From positions 4,712,001-4,776,000 of the forward strand of contig NC_135008.1 of NCBI RefSeq assembly GCF_051020985.1: a stretch of 64,000 nucleotides of DNA, written 5' to 3'. The notes under the pieces were generated by a model. That model was not told the origin of the DNA and did no database searches. It saw only the letters and a program-made list of their open reading frames with translations. The DNA is from Nomia melanderi (taxonomy: Eukaryota; Arthropoda; Insecta; Hymenoptera; Halictidae). Below, in pieces: positions 41,201-50,895 of this stretch. Made by a program: the position numbers and the translations under genes. How positions within the stretch are numbered: the first letter of the stretch is position 1; every line of letters begins with the position of its first letter.

Positions 41201-44200
41201 AATTCTGGCCGTCACTCTTTTAAAATTCCATTAAGAGCGCAGCCCGTCCGCGCGGCGAGCGCGCGCTCCTCTTTGTCGTTTCTCTCCGCGTTGTTGCCGG
41301 TTGCATATTTCACGCGGTCGGGATTCGTTCGAGTTTCACGGATCGATTCGCCGTCAATTTTTCAAACCGGGGAATCTTCCTACGCGGCCGGATCGCCGCG
41401 GAATCGCCGGCGAGGAACGCAGCGCGCCGCGCCGCGCCGAAGCGACTCGACAACCCTGCGCACGGAGCCGGCTTGTATTAAAGCCACTGTTGGGTTCGGC
41501 CGTCGTAATTTTAGACAGTGCCACAGTGACAGTCTTTATAACGCACGTGAAGTATGAACCACTTCCGGTGGATCTACGTCATCCTGCATGTCCCCTTGCA
41601 CTCCAGTGGCTCCGATTCTAAATCTAGATTCAAATTTCCGTGGCCTTTAGCCTTCGTCTTTCGTTACCCTGCTGCTCGCGACAAAGGACCGGCGACGTTT
41701 CATTCAATTTTCATCACTCGCCGGACCCCCTTATTCATCCCCGTTGACGCCACCATCTCCGATCCGCCAATTAATGGAACTATTCTTGAAGAATTATTCG
41801 CCGATGCCGAAACATTAACGACCGAATCGTCACCGTTGAATTCATTGCTTTCAAACGTTCGTATAAATATCCACCTCGGATGTTTTATCTCTCGATCCCT
41901 TTAGAAATAACCCTTCTAACCATTCGAAATAACCAAGTTCGTTGACCTTCGCTTATTAAAAAATCCCTCGCACGTACTAACGTTCGCTACCGTTTTCCAA
42001 CGTTTCGTACCGCTGACGCAAGGATATTTTACATTTCAATGAATCATCTTCCATCGCGACAGTAATGGGGAAAGAAAAACCGTATTAGAAGATCCTTCGC
42101 AACCCCTGTTCCGATTTCCTCCGCGACGCGACCGCCGAACGGGGGGTTGGAAATCAATCGCGTTCGAAGCACCGGAAGCGGTCGGGTTTCCCCGCGGGAC
42201 GTGCGGCGGCGCGGCGTCCTGCCGACCGGCACCGGTTTCGTGGATTCTGATCGAAACAGCGGCGAGAGATAACCGGCTGAAGAGCGATTATGGGAGTAGG
42301 TATGTTTCAGTAATTGCGTAGCTAAGTTTAGGCGGTGCAGTTGGCGTCAATGCGCGGATGCATATTCAGAACGGGGCTCCTCATATTCTTATGCTCTCAC
42401 TTACTGAACCGCGGCGTCGCGTGTGGATGTGAATGTGAATGGAACTTGCTGGCAGCCCGCCTGTTTATATTTAGCCACTGTGGGCGGTATAGCTGTCATG
42501 GATACGTATCATCGGCATAACTGAACTTTGCAAATGAATAATGAAGTTCCATTGGCTCCGCGATTATTATTATTATTATCGCGGGCGCGCCGGTTAGAAT
42601 GGTTCCCGAAATTGCCCGGCCGTTTATTGTCCCCGGCCCCGGGGGGACATTGTTCGCGTTCCCGAGGCGCCGTTCTAGCCGGCGACGAATCTGTTAATGA
42701 ACGCAGGCCCGCCATTCTTCCCTCCCTCCCCTCGCGACGATAAAAATGTCCACCGCTGCGTACGAGCCAGCTACGTTCGCGCGCGCACGCACGCACGCAA
42801 CGCCGCGTTCGTCGGCCACGCGCGAGCAAAATGACAACGGGTTCGACGGACAAGAAAAATTGACGGAAATGAAAGACGAGGAAATAAACGGGGGGGGGGG
42901 GGAAATGGGGATAATTAATTACCTGGTTCTCTACGCCGCGATCCTTTACAAAGTTATCGCGTGTTCTTGTCCCGCGGCGCGCGGAACGACCAAGAATCGC
43001 GGCAATTAGAGAACCCGGCGAGAATAATTAACGCTAACGAGTAGATTTCCATACAGAGACTCTTTAATATGCGTGCCGATCTGATACCGATATACCGCGG
43101 AGCCGAAGGCGTGAAGGAAATGTCGGCCGAACAATGCCGCTTTAATCGAAGGATATCGATTAATTCGTTTCGCGGCGACGCGTGCTTTCCTTCGACTGGA
43201 GGGCGTGATCAACACACCGAGCTCACTGTGTTCGTACGCGGGAGATGCGATAACGCGTTGCGAACCGAGTGAACGCGACACGCGCGATTTCTTTTTCTTT
43301 CGGCGATGAATATTGAAACACTGTTCTTTTTTCATTTATCCGGATAATGGTATTGTACTTGACTCTGTTTACTCCGACCCGACCTAACGAGGCTCATTTA
43401 CATCGGAACCTGACGATATCCTCCCTTAACCCTGAAGAGACCGACCGACTGATCTACATAAATTATCATTTGTATCTGATTCGGTTTTCGCTAGCACAAT
43501 ATCCTCATTAAGCTGGAAAACAATTCTTCAACGCCGTTCTTGAGAACACGAGCGACTCCCTTTGAATGTTCCAAGGTATTCGATCATGTTTCAGAGTAAT
43601 TAATAAGCTACACGAGACAATCGCGTGTTCCTATTGAGTCATAGGCTGCGGTTTCGGCCGAGCCTCCTCGCCTCTTGCCCGCTAATTAAAAATCTTCGAG
43701 AAAAGGGGCAAACGGAGATGAAAGCTACCCTCCTTTCAGCGGGCGAGCAAACAGCGAGCCGCGCTCCACTTGTTCGTTCTGTTCTTGCGGTGGGCCCGTT
43801 ATTAGAGGAAGCCGCGTGGATCGTAAATCACGCGTCGCGATCTTCCATCGAGGATCGGGGATTAATAATCGCGCGCGGAAAAGCCCGGGCAAGGGAAGAG
43901 GGACGGCGGCGCGCGTGTGCGCGTGACGTTTCAGCTGGTGCCCAGCCTGGATGAATAAACGTCTTCCTTATCGTCTAAAATAGATTTTAAACTTCAAGCA
44001 TATCTGGACCGCAGCCAGGTCGTAGGGAAGTACAATGATATTAGCCGTGTTGAATTGTTACACTATCCTAGAAGCGAGCCGCGTTGAAAACCTGTCCCCT
44101 TAAATTAGTAGCACGGCTACTTACTCTGACTAATGGGCCGACTCTGGAAAAGAAGTTTCGCTAGCCGAACAAGACACGAGTCCTCCCCCTCTGACTGGTG

Positions 44201-47200
44201 GGGCGTGCGTTTACGGCCTAATTTTCTGTGAAGAGGATCCACGGGCACATTTTCGTTTCACTGTCAACGAGAAATTCGGCTGAGTCGCGGGCATCACCGC
44301 AGCATCTGGCAGAATTGTTACTAATACGCAGCTGTTGATAGATCGGATACTTCGGAAATTATCGTGGATCAAGCTTAACGAGAGAAGAATTGATTAGATT
44401 GAGTCACTTGTCAGTTTTCCTTCTAATTAAGCGAATCAGTTAAATGCTGCTGTTCCGGATACTTCGGCAATTGTTAATTCCATTTTCGCTGATGTTACCG
44501 ATACGACAAGCATGTTGCAGGGAATCGCGGAGATCACGTTCGCCGGCGCGCAGTCCGTTTTTACGCGCATTAAATGCAAATCGTTGGAACAACGATTTCA
44601 ACGATTGCAGCGGTACGATCGCCGGCGAGCGTGGGTACTCGGTTAATAAGAAAATTAATGTGCTCAGGCACGCGAATCACGCGGAATTCGCATAAGCGCG
44701 AGCAACACGCGTCGTTCCGCACTATCTGTGTTGCGCGGACGGCGAGCGAAGCACCGCACCAGCGACGATTTCAGGAAAGAAATGCTCGCGCTGAATAATC
44801 ACCGGGCGTTCGGGCGATACCGGCTGGAAGCATCGATGGTATCGCGGCCGGTATCGGCCGGCAGGCGCTATAATTATTGCAACAGTGATTAGAGCTGAGG
44901 GTTCTTTCAGACTGTCGTTATCACTTTATGGCAATAACAGTCGTTTTTGTGTCTCTCACTTTCCCGTGCCGCAATGACTTCCGCCCGACGCGTTAAAACC
45001 GGCAATTAAAGTTAATGCCGCGGCTCATTCACATTTTATTACACTTTCTTGGGAACTATAATTCAAAACTGGTTCCGCGACGGTCGGGGGCGGAGAGGGA
45101 AGGGCTGGCAACTCGTGAAAATCTATTTTTCAGCGTTACCTCCGGCGAGAAGTAAATAATTATTGCATTAAGTCCCACTAGCGGGACAGCGTTTAACGCG
45201 TCCGTAAGTGAACCACGCGATACCGATCCTCCGCCGGTGTATCGTCGCGTGATCGTCGCGTATAATTTTTCAATGGACAAACGGAGAATGTTGTTATTAA
45301 TCTCGTGAGCGGCAGGGTCCGTGGGGTTTCGTTAAACACTCGCGAGCGTTTAACTCTTTCAGATCGCGGACGCCGGAGGGTTCATTAATTCTAATTTATT
45401 CTCGAATCGCGGGCTCCGCGTGTGAAATTATGGTTGAATAGAGACGAAACGTCGACGTTTCGCCGGCTGCCGCCGCGGCGGAATAAAAAATCCGTTCCTT
45501 TCTACTCGACGGCGACGATTCACCTCTGCCTCTCTAATTGCTGGTACGCGGTTTTGCAGTCGTATCCTGCGCACATGACCGTCGACTCGCAGAAGCAGAT
45601 CGAGATGCAGCGGCTGCAAACGGAGCACTTGAAGCGGCAGCAAGAGCACATCATGCAGCACAACATCCAGGAGCTACAGGCGCAGATGACAAAGAGCCAG
45701 CTGAGCATGTCGGGGCCGCAATCCTTGATGTTCCTGCCGTTTCTCGAACAGCTCAGAGGGGTGGCCGTGCAATCGCCTATGCCGCCACCGCCGGCCACGT
45801 CGACCGCCACCACTAACAAACATATCAATTCGATCGCTAACGTACGTAAATCACCGCAATCCCAATTCTTCCATCTCGCTTTGCCCCCCTTTCGGAATCG
45901 GTGAACTTTGATTAACGTTCGGTAACGAGGACGTGAAACATTAACGCGCGAGTCCAATCAAACGAAGGAAAAATCGAAAATAAACGAGGACGATTGAAAT
46001 TCAGTTTCTTCGAGGAAACATTTCAAGCAACCAATTAGAATCAATCCTCGATGCATATTAACTGTCCAAAATCTTCCTTTCAGTTTCTGATTCATCCCCT
46101 TCCGATCGATCATGTCTCTCCTATTCGTTGGCCAAGCGTGCCGCGGCTATTATTCCTACGAATACCGAAACAGTGGCCCGCCGCGATCAACCTGATCTCT
46201 TAATCTCGATCAGAGCGCCTCCCGAAAATAACTATGATCAGCGTGTAATTCCCCGGGCAGCAAGGTTTTGATAGCGCGATGTCACCGTGGCAATTTGTCC
46301 CACGCGTAATTCACGGCCGCTCGAAAATAACGGGCGAAGATGACGGCCGCGAAAAATACACGTACGACGGCGATGTTACAGATGATCAGCAGCCACCGGG
46401 AAGGTCCGAGCTGGGCGACGGCGCATCTGGCGCAGATGACCACGCAGATGGAGAAGGAACCGTCGCCGACGCCAATCTCGTCCGCGGTCGCGCCCACCGC
46501 GCCGCCCCTTCAGGACCTCGACGCGCCTCTGAACCTCACCAAGCCGAAGTCCTCGTCTTCGGGAGCCACGGCGTCCTCGTCCTCGCCGGGGAGCGACTCC
46601 CATTCGACCGGGGCAGGAAGCAGCGGCCAACAGGAGCAACCGTTGGCCGCGACCGTTCCGAAACTCTTTCCACCTGGGCTACCAATGTCGCGGAACTACT
46701 TGACGACGCTTCCGTACGCGGGCCTGCCGCCTCATCTTAGCTCCCTTTCCTCTACGAGTAAGTGAAACCCTGGTTGAATCGGTTCACGCTGGGTTTACAT
46801 TTTTCGTACAGTTTGTTCTGTTGTTCTTAGGTAAATTGATGTTCGCTTGTGTACCGATACAGTTGTGACGGATCAAGACGATTAACACGTTGACTGCTAC
46901 GAATTTCAAAGCTTTGTGTATTCCTTATTCTCTTGTAGCAAGGAACAGTCACTTATTATTTGGCATCGCAATGCTTACGTTACACTGTTATCTAGTTATT
47001 AACGCTATTAAACACTTCCATTCGATAATTACTTAACAAATTATAATTGTTTTATATTAACGTGTTCATATAGATAGCAAAAGATTTATCTAGGAGTAGA
47101 TACTTTCCCAAATGTGAATTCTACATTAGCGCTAATAGAACCTCTCGTAAAGTGGTACTTCTTGATTAAAATAAATAGTAGACACTTCTTGGAACCGGTA

Positions 47201-49984
47201 CTTGATCCATTGCACGATGTCGAATTTTCCGAAAATCGTGGATAAGATTAATATCGCTTTATAGAATGCTAATGAATACATTTGACGGGGAAATGTTTGA
47301 ATAATTTATTTTCTTATTACTACAGTGACGAGAATAACGTCTCTTAAGCACAAAGTAAGTGAATAGATGTCAGGTCTGAATTAGAATCTCGATGGATCCG
47401 TTGCGTCAGGAACATTAATTTATCGTGTAGCAACCGAAACTGTTGGAAAAGCCGAGCTAGTCTAAAGTTCACCGGAGTAGATATGATTTAATTTTACTAG
47501 GTACGATTGAACGGTATCGTTAATTAGTAATAAGTCGAGATAAATACTGTGACCCAGGTTCGATTACTCCGCGTTGGGGTATCATTCCAGCTTCGCGTGC
47601 AGCGTACAACGTTGCAGCGTGGTTCCCCTGCGACTGGTCCGAGCCGCGGTAACCGGTTGTTTGGACGCAGAAATTGTAATAATTTTAATAATCGAAGGCG
47701 CACGATCTCGCGAGGAATTTCAATTGGCCAAATGAAAACGCACTGTCGGGCAGGGTTCTCCCCGTCGTCGAGCCGCGGCGTCGCGTCGTGGCCTTTTCGG
47801 GCGGCGAGCACCACCGCCGCGACTCGTCAAAAAATCCGATCAATAGGCCATAGAATATACACTGGGCCGGATATCTGACACAAACGGTTAATTATCTAGG
47901 AGGGAGGGGGGGGGGGAGGAGGGAACGCGTGCGTTTACCCGATTGTCCGGCACGTTTTTTCGTTTCTTTGTTAGAAAACCTGTTCTCCCCATCGTGTCCG
48001 GCTTTTTGCCTGTCTAGTTATAAGAGCACAATCAACGACGCGTAACGCGATTCCGAGATAAGGACCGGTGTCCGCGGATCGTCGAAAAAACAAGCCCGCG
48101 GAATCCTCCGGCGGCTGTCATTGTAATATCCGAGGCGGCGGACGCGAGACGCGTGATCATCGGCCCATGTCCGTGGTTACGCGGCGACGCCGTTGCCTCG
48201 CGAGAGAGTGTGCAGCCTCCGTTCGCCAGATGCATTCCTATTTCATCGTCACGAGTTATCTCGACGAATCGTGTTACAGTGGGCAAGGTGATGGCCAAAG
48301 ACGAGGCCGTTGGACCGGGTGGTTCTGTGGCGGCCGCAGCGGTCGCTGCCGTCGAGAAGCATTTCGCGATGCACGGGATTTATGGTCTGCCACCGAGCGC
48401 AGGTGCGATGCCGCCGTCACCTCAAACTCAACGACCGATCAAGCATTCTGGTTCCCGGGAGGAGGCATCGCAGGAGGAGCAAGACTATCTCTCGACGCCT
48501 CACAGTAAATACATTATTATCTCCTTCTCTGTTCCCCGTGTGTCACGCTATCTCTCTCTCACACGCACACTCTACGGCGTCTCTTTCTCTTCTCTTATTG
48601 TCCCTGATCGGTGGTTGGTCGTTCGAGTCGCCTCCGAGTTAACTGTAAACCCGAACGGGTCGCGTTTCTTCACCCATCCGCCGCAACCAGTTCTCTATAT
48701 AAATTCTTAACGAGCGAACTTCCATTTAATACGCGCCGCGTTCCGATCGTTCCCCGATAATTTCTTCTGGCCGATTCTTTCTTCCGCCCCCACCCCCGTT
48801 CGGCCGGCACGGACACGCCGGGCCGTCCGCTGCGCGACAATTTCTAACGAACCATGATATTCTGAAATTACAGTGTGGCGGGAGCCGGGTTACAAGGTAC
48901 CGGAAGACATAACGGAAAAAGGTAAGCACGTCTTCCAGCGCGGCGTCCCCCACCGTCGGGCTGACGTTACGCTTTTGTTCCCCCGAGCGCCGGCCGATGC
49001 TCGCGGAAATCGGATTCGCTTCTCACGGGGGAGCGTCGCGGTCTCCTCCCTCGGTGGGCTAATGTTTCCTCTCTCCGTGTGTTTAGCGAAAATGGTGAGA
49101 CAGCAGAAAAGGGAGAGCGAGAACAAGCCACATATCAAGCGGCCTATGAACGCGTTCATGGTGTGGGCCAAGGACGAGCGTAGGAAAATATTGAAGGCGT
49201 GCCCGGATATGCACAATTCGAACATATCCAAAATACTCGGTAAGCATCTACCTTGCAATCCACCTATTAACCCTGTACTCTGCACAGTCTCGTGATCATA
49301 ATTTCGGATTAAACCTAAACGTCGCCATTGAAATATCAACAACTACGATAATAACCCGCACGTAGCCCTAAATGGTAGCGCAAGAGGTTAACGCATTCAT
49401 CGAGTCAATTGCGCTCGGCTACCCCGAAAGAAGATAATCGCAACGATCGCGATTCCCACGTTCAAATTCTATGAACTATTCTCCGGCTTTCAGGTGCTCG
49501 GTGGAAAGCGATGTCCAATTCCGAGAAACAGCCATACTACGAGGAGCAGTCCCGATTGTCGAAGCTGCATATGGAGAAGCACCCGGACTACAGGTACCGG
49601 CCGCGGCCGAAGCGCACCTGCATCGTGGACGGCAAGAAGATGCGGATCTCCGAGTACAAGTCGCTGATGCGGCAACGACGGCAGGAAATGAGGCAGCTCT
49701 GGTGTCGCGACAGCGGGGCAGAGATGGGATTCCTCTCGCCGGTCGGCTCGGACATGAGCTCGCAACACCACCCGGGATCGGGTGCCGGTCCATCGGGGAG
49801 GCCGTCGGTGTCGCCGCCCGCGACGATGCTGAACGGCGGCGCGGCCGGTCCCAGCTCCGATCATCCGTCGTTCTACTACCCGCAGGACAGCCTGTCGCCG
49901 TCCGACATGATGAACTTCTCGCCGGAGAATTCCGGATCCATCGGCGGCTACGACGCCAGTCCGCGGCACCACGACGAAGATTGA
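11774..49984 (+). CDS. Sox102F: SoxD-class HMG-box transcription factor (Sox5/6/13 type), 8 coding exons
   Basis: A nuclear HMG-box transcription factor of the SoxD group. The coding exons are 11774-12495, 19997-20216, 45560-45841, 46382-46757, 48280-48504, 48874-48921, 49087-49239 and 49494-49984. All junctions are GT-AG, phases agree throughout, and the sum is 2,517 nt (838 residues plus TGA). Visible parts: an acidic Ser/Gly/Pro-rich N-terminus with His and Asn runs; a leucine zipper about residues 285-312; a Gln-rich coiled coil about 325-360; a CtBP-type PLNLT motif at 457-461; and the HMG box about 639-716, containing HIKRPMNAFMVWAKDERRK, followed by the SoxD-specific PRPKRTCIVDGKKMRI. 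SoxD proteins dimerise through the zipper, bend DNA and lack a strong activation domain of their own. The ATG at 11,774 lies 7 bases inside exon 1; upstream exons would be non-coding. Extra in-frame cassette exons in the 25-kb intron cannot be excluded. The class is near certain; Drosophila orthology to Sox102F is inferred. Confidence 0.95.
12131..12169 (+). repeat. CAY trinucleotide run coding 13 His in SoxD
   Basis: Thirteen consecutive CAC/CAT codons with mixed third positions, so the run is not a pure microsatellite. The mixture suggests selection for the amino acid or old age. Runs of AAC coding Asn follow at 12,284-12,298 and 12,311-12,328. Confidence 0.95.
14491..14514. repeat. Short stem-loop, 8-bp perfect arms
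   Basis: GTTAAGGC and GCCTTAAC flank an 8-base loop. There is no U-run after it and no miRNA-length stem, so no function is assigned. Confidence 0.5.
15022..15088. repeat. Short tandem minisatellite
   Basis: Two copies of a 14-base unit beginning GAGTGGAGATTAGC are followed by three copies of a related unit around AGTCGAGAATAG. The units look derived from one another. It lies within SoxD intron 1. Confidence 0.8.
17649..17677. repeat. (TAA)n microsatellite
   Basis: About nine uninterrupted AAT/TAA trinucleotides in SoxD intron 1. Confidence 0.95.
19997..20216 (+). CDS. Sox102F: SoxD coding exon 2 (leucine zipper)
   Basis: Acceptor TTACAG at 19,996, donor AAG|GTAGGA. The first base completes the Cys codon begun in exon 1 and the exon ends in phase 0. 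It encodes residues 241-314. The segment SFAEKERRLSEMILQLQLL aligns with the Sox5/6 stretch beginning SLAEKERQLSTMI and forms the dimerisation zipper, ending in REQLLQQQDQ. Confidence 0.93.
20253..20365. mobile_element. Small TTAA-flanked MITE, 113 bp
   Basis: Inverted ends CCTCTTCGGT and ACTGAAGAGG differ at one position. Each end is flanked by an intact TTAA (20,249-20,252 and 20,366-20,369). Size, short inverted repeats and TTAA duplication fit a non-autonomous piggyBac-type element. It is distinct from the copy at 9,404. It lies 36 bases after the SoxD exon 2 donor. Confidence 0.55.
22387..22410. repeat. Perfect 24-bp inverted repeat
   Basis: Arms AACTTTTCAAA and TTTGAAAAGTT, 11 bases each, around a 2-base AA centre. 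It would extrude as a hairpin or bind a dimeric factor. No neighbouring element explains it. Confidence 0.7.
23134..23219. repeat. (CT)n tract within a GA/CT-rich block
   Basis: About 86 bases of almost pure CT with TTT interruptions. The flanking purine- and pyrimidine-rich DNA from about 22,930 to 23,630 contains several more. On the other strand these are GAGA repeats. Confidence 0.9.
23517..23557. repeat. (CT)n tract
   Basis: About 41 bases of CT repeat with single interruptions, the second large tract of the same GA/CT block. Confidence 0.9.
28600..28656. repeat. (CT)n tract
   Basis: A CT-rich run with TTT and G interruptions in SoxD intron 2. Confidence 0.9.
30911..30957. repeat. (ACGA)n tetranucleotide microsatellite
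   Basis: About 12 uninterrupted ACGA units. The run creates an artificial Asn-Glu-Arg-Thr repeat in one frame. Confidence 0.95.
35688..36100. repeat. Diverged interspersed repeat, copy 1
   Basis: Matches 40,394-40,840 in the same orientation. Shared blocks include CCTTTGTTACCCCAAGATCG at the left end, GCGAGTTTAAAAAAGG in the body and AAAAAGTCACGCGAACGGTC near the right end. Similarity stops at both ends, so this is a discrete unit of about 0.4 kb. No terminal repeat or target duplication is evident. It may be an old transposon fragment or a segmental duplicate. Confidence 0.8.
40394..40840. repeat. Diverged interspersed repeat, copy 2
   Basis: The second copy, 4.7 kb from the first and in the same orientation. 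It is about 35 bases longer because of extra sequence around 40,460-40,505. Substitutions are spread over all codon positions in the frames I compared, so nothing suggests it is coding. Confidence 0.8.
42890..42902. repeat. Homopolymer run of 13 G
   Basis: Thirteen consecutive G on the + strand. Could form quadruplex-type structure and is a likely site of sequencing or assembly error. Confidence 0.95.
45560..45841 (+). CDS. Sox102F: SoxD coding exon 3 (Gln-rich coiled coil)
   Basis: Acceptor GTTTTGCAG at 45,559, donor AAC|GTACGT. Both ends are phase 0. It encodes residues 315-408. The segment DSQKQIEMQRLQTEHLKRQ and the following QEHIMQHNIQELQAQM form a Gln-rich amphipathic helix, matching the position of the Gln-rich region after the zipper in Sox5/6. 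The segment LMFLPFLEQLRG then echoes the vertebrate PLMIPIFPHDQR stretch. A competing donor 4 bases downstream would break the frame with exon 4. Confidence 0.9.
45842..46381 (+). other. SoxD intron 3 (540 bp)
   Basis: A phase-0 intron with donor GTACGT and acceptor TTACAG. Nothing else is recognised in it. Confidence 0.85.
46382..46757 (+). CDS. Sox102F: SoxD coding exon 4 (CtBP-motif region)
   Basis: Acceptor GATGTTACAG at 46,381, donor A|GTAAGT, phases 0 and 1. It encodes residues 409-533. It carries APLNLTKPK (PLNLT at 457-461), equivalent to the PLNLS motif through which vertebrate Sox6 binds the co-repressor CtBP. Ser/Thr/Pro-rich sequence and LFPPGLPMSRNYLTTLPYA follow. The co-repressor interaction is inferred from the motif. 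Confidence 0.9.
46758..48279 (+). other. SoxD intron 4 (1.5 kb)
   Basis: The first half is AT-rich, the second CpG-rich. It has an 11-G run at 47,906-47,916. No exon-like sequence was recognised in it. Confidence 0.85.
48280..48504 (+). CDS. Sox102F: SoxD coding exon 5
   Basis: Acceptor GTGTTACAG at 48,279, donor CACA|GTAAAT, phase 1 at both ends. It encodes 75 residues (about 534-608), including GPGGSVAAAAVAAVEKHF and a disordered tail SREEASQEEQDYLSTPH. The first codon is a split A|TG. Because both ends are phase 1, skipping would keep the frame. Confidence 0.85.
48505..48873 (+). other. SoxD intron 5 (369 bp)
   Basis: A phase-1 intron containing short CT and CA microsatellite stretches near 48,520-48,600. 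No further exon was seen in it. Confidence 0.8.
48874..48921 (+). CDS. Sox102F: SoxD coding exon 6 (48-nt microexon)
   Basis: Acceptor AATTACAG at 48,873, donor AAAAAG|GTAAGC, phase 1 at both ends. It encodes 16 residues, MWREPGYKVPEDITEK, with a split A|TG first codon. Reading continues into exon 7 without a break. A symmetric microexon just before a DNA-binding domain is a good candidate for regulated inclusion. Confidence 0.8.
49087..49239 (+). CDS. Sox102F: SoxD coding exon 7 (HMG box, first half)
   Basis: Acceptor TGTTTAG at 49,086, donor CTCG|GTAAGC, phase 1 at both ends. It encodes residues 625-675, from KMVRQQKRESENK into HIKRPMNAFMVWAKDERRK and the helix ending SNISKIL. The HMG core is essentially identical to Sox5/6/13. 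Confidence 0.97.
49494..49984 (+). CDS. Sox102F: SoxD coding exon 8 (HMG box second half, C-terminus, stop)
   Basis: Acceptor GGCTTTCAG at 49,493. The exon completes the split Gly codon and continues ARWKAMSNSEKQPYYEEQ through the end of the HMG box (about residue 716). The SoxD signature PRPKRTCIVDGKKMRI and RRQEMRQLW follow, then a Ser/Pro/Gly-rich tail ending in a short acidic motif before TGA at 49,982-49,984. Confidence 0.97.
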
Positions 49985-50795
49985 ACCGCGGCTCCGGGTC
50001 AGCCGCCATGGCCGCCCGGAGCTTCATCGTCCACAGCAGCTTCAACGTCCAGACTCGGCCACGAGTTGTTCTGGTAACTGCACGCGTCCCCGAAGACAGT
50101 TCTCGGTCCACGGGTTGAGACCCGATGGACGGACCAGGTACACTGTGCCGGAGTAGACGCGATACGACCGCCCACGCGAACGTGAAAGTCGTCGAAGGAG
50201 GAACGTTCTCGAAGAGTGACACCGAGCGTTCCGAAGCCTCGCTCGTGAGGTTGTGATATAACGATTTATTTCTGTGCCATCGTACGTACGACACGCGGAC
50301 CCTCTCCCGCGGAATTGGAGCGGCCAGCGCCGTTTCCTGGACCCGCCGTCGTTGTCGTCCGTCTTCTTGCGGTCGCTCAATCCGGTACACGTATCGACGT
50401 TCCGGACGTGTCCTCGGATGATCGAGGTGCACGAGGGCTTCTTGGGACGATACCGATTGAAGCTTCGAGGAACGCCCGGGGAACGTGGGATTCGATAGGC
50501 GAGGCTCGATGATGACTTCGCCGGCGGGAAGGTTGATAAGGGACACGAGCGACCGGTCGAGACGAAGCGGACCGTGTCCAACGTGGCGACGCGCGCGGTG
50601 CATTCTCTGTTCTGTGTAATCAAAAGCCGCGAGTGAAGCGACGGAGTCCGCGAACCGATGATACGGTCTGATAGGTACTTTTCTAGATGCGCCGGGATGC
50701 ACGCACGAGTACTCGGGCTCGGGGTGAAATGTCGGCGACAACCGCGCACACCTCTCGGGTGTTCGAATGGAAGCGCGAGCATAGGATTATACATA

Positions 50796-50821
50796 AATAA
50801 ATGAATAAATAAATAAATAAA
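50796..50821 (+). terminator. Candidate SoxD polyadenylation signals (tandem AATAAA)
   Basis: Several overlapping AATAAA hexamers occur about 810 bases after the SoxD stop codon. The motif is part of an (AATA)n run, so it may be fortuitous, but it satisfies the consensus. Confidence 0.45.
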
Positions 50822-50827
50822 AACGAA

Positions 50828-50895
50828 ATATATATATATATATGTATATATATACATACAGTTATGTATATATATGTATATATATACACATACCT
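50828..50895. repeat. (TA)n / GTATAT low-complexity tract
   Basis: Alternating TA with G and CA interruptions just downstream of the candidate polyadenylation signals. Confidence 0.9.

Larger units (their letters stand above)
20217..45559 (+). other. SoxD intron 2 (25.3 kb), no recognised gene
   Basis: The intron joins two phase-0 exons. No reading frame inside it resembles a protein. It contains a TTAA-flanked MITE (20,253-20,365), a 24-bp perfect hairpin (22,387-22,410), dense CT/GA tracts at 23,134-23,557 and 28,600-28,656, a tetranucleotide run (30,911-30,957), a diverged repeat pair (35,688-36,100 and 40,394-40,840) and a 13-G run (42,890-42,902). The rest shows nothing I can name. Very long introns in developmental regulators commonly carry enhancers and alternative promoters; that is background knowledge, not seen here. 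Confidence 0.85.

Noticed and set aside
47550..47575. A tRNA-like B-box (GGTTCGATTAC)
   Set aside because: No matching A-box, acceptor stem or anticodon arm could be built around it.
49260..49395. A possible TTAA-flanked element inside the SoxD intron between exons 7 and 8
   Set aside because: TTAA occurs at both sides, but the putative ends match poorly beyond CC, so chance is the better explanation.
49476..50741. A 421-codon minus-strand frame antisense to the last SoxD exon and 3' UTR
   Set aside because: It mirrors the GC-rich coding strand of the HMG exon; long antisense frames are expected there, and no family resemblance is seen.
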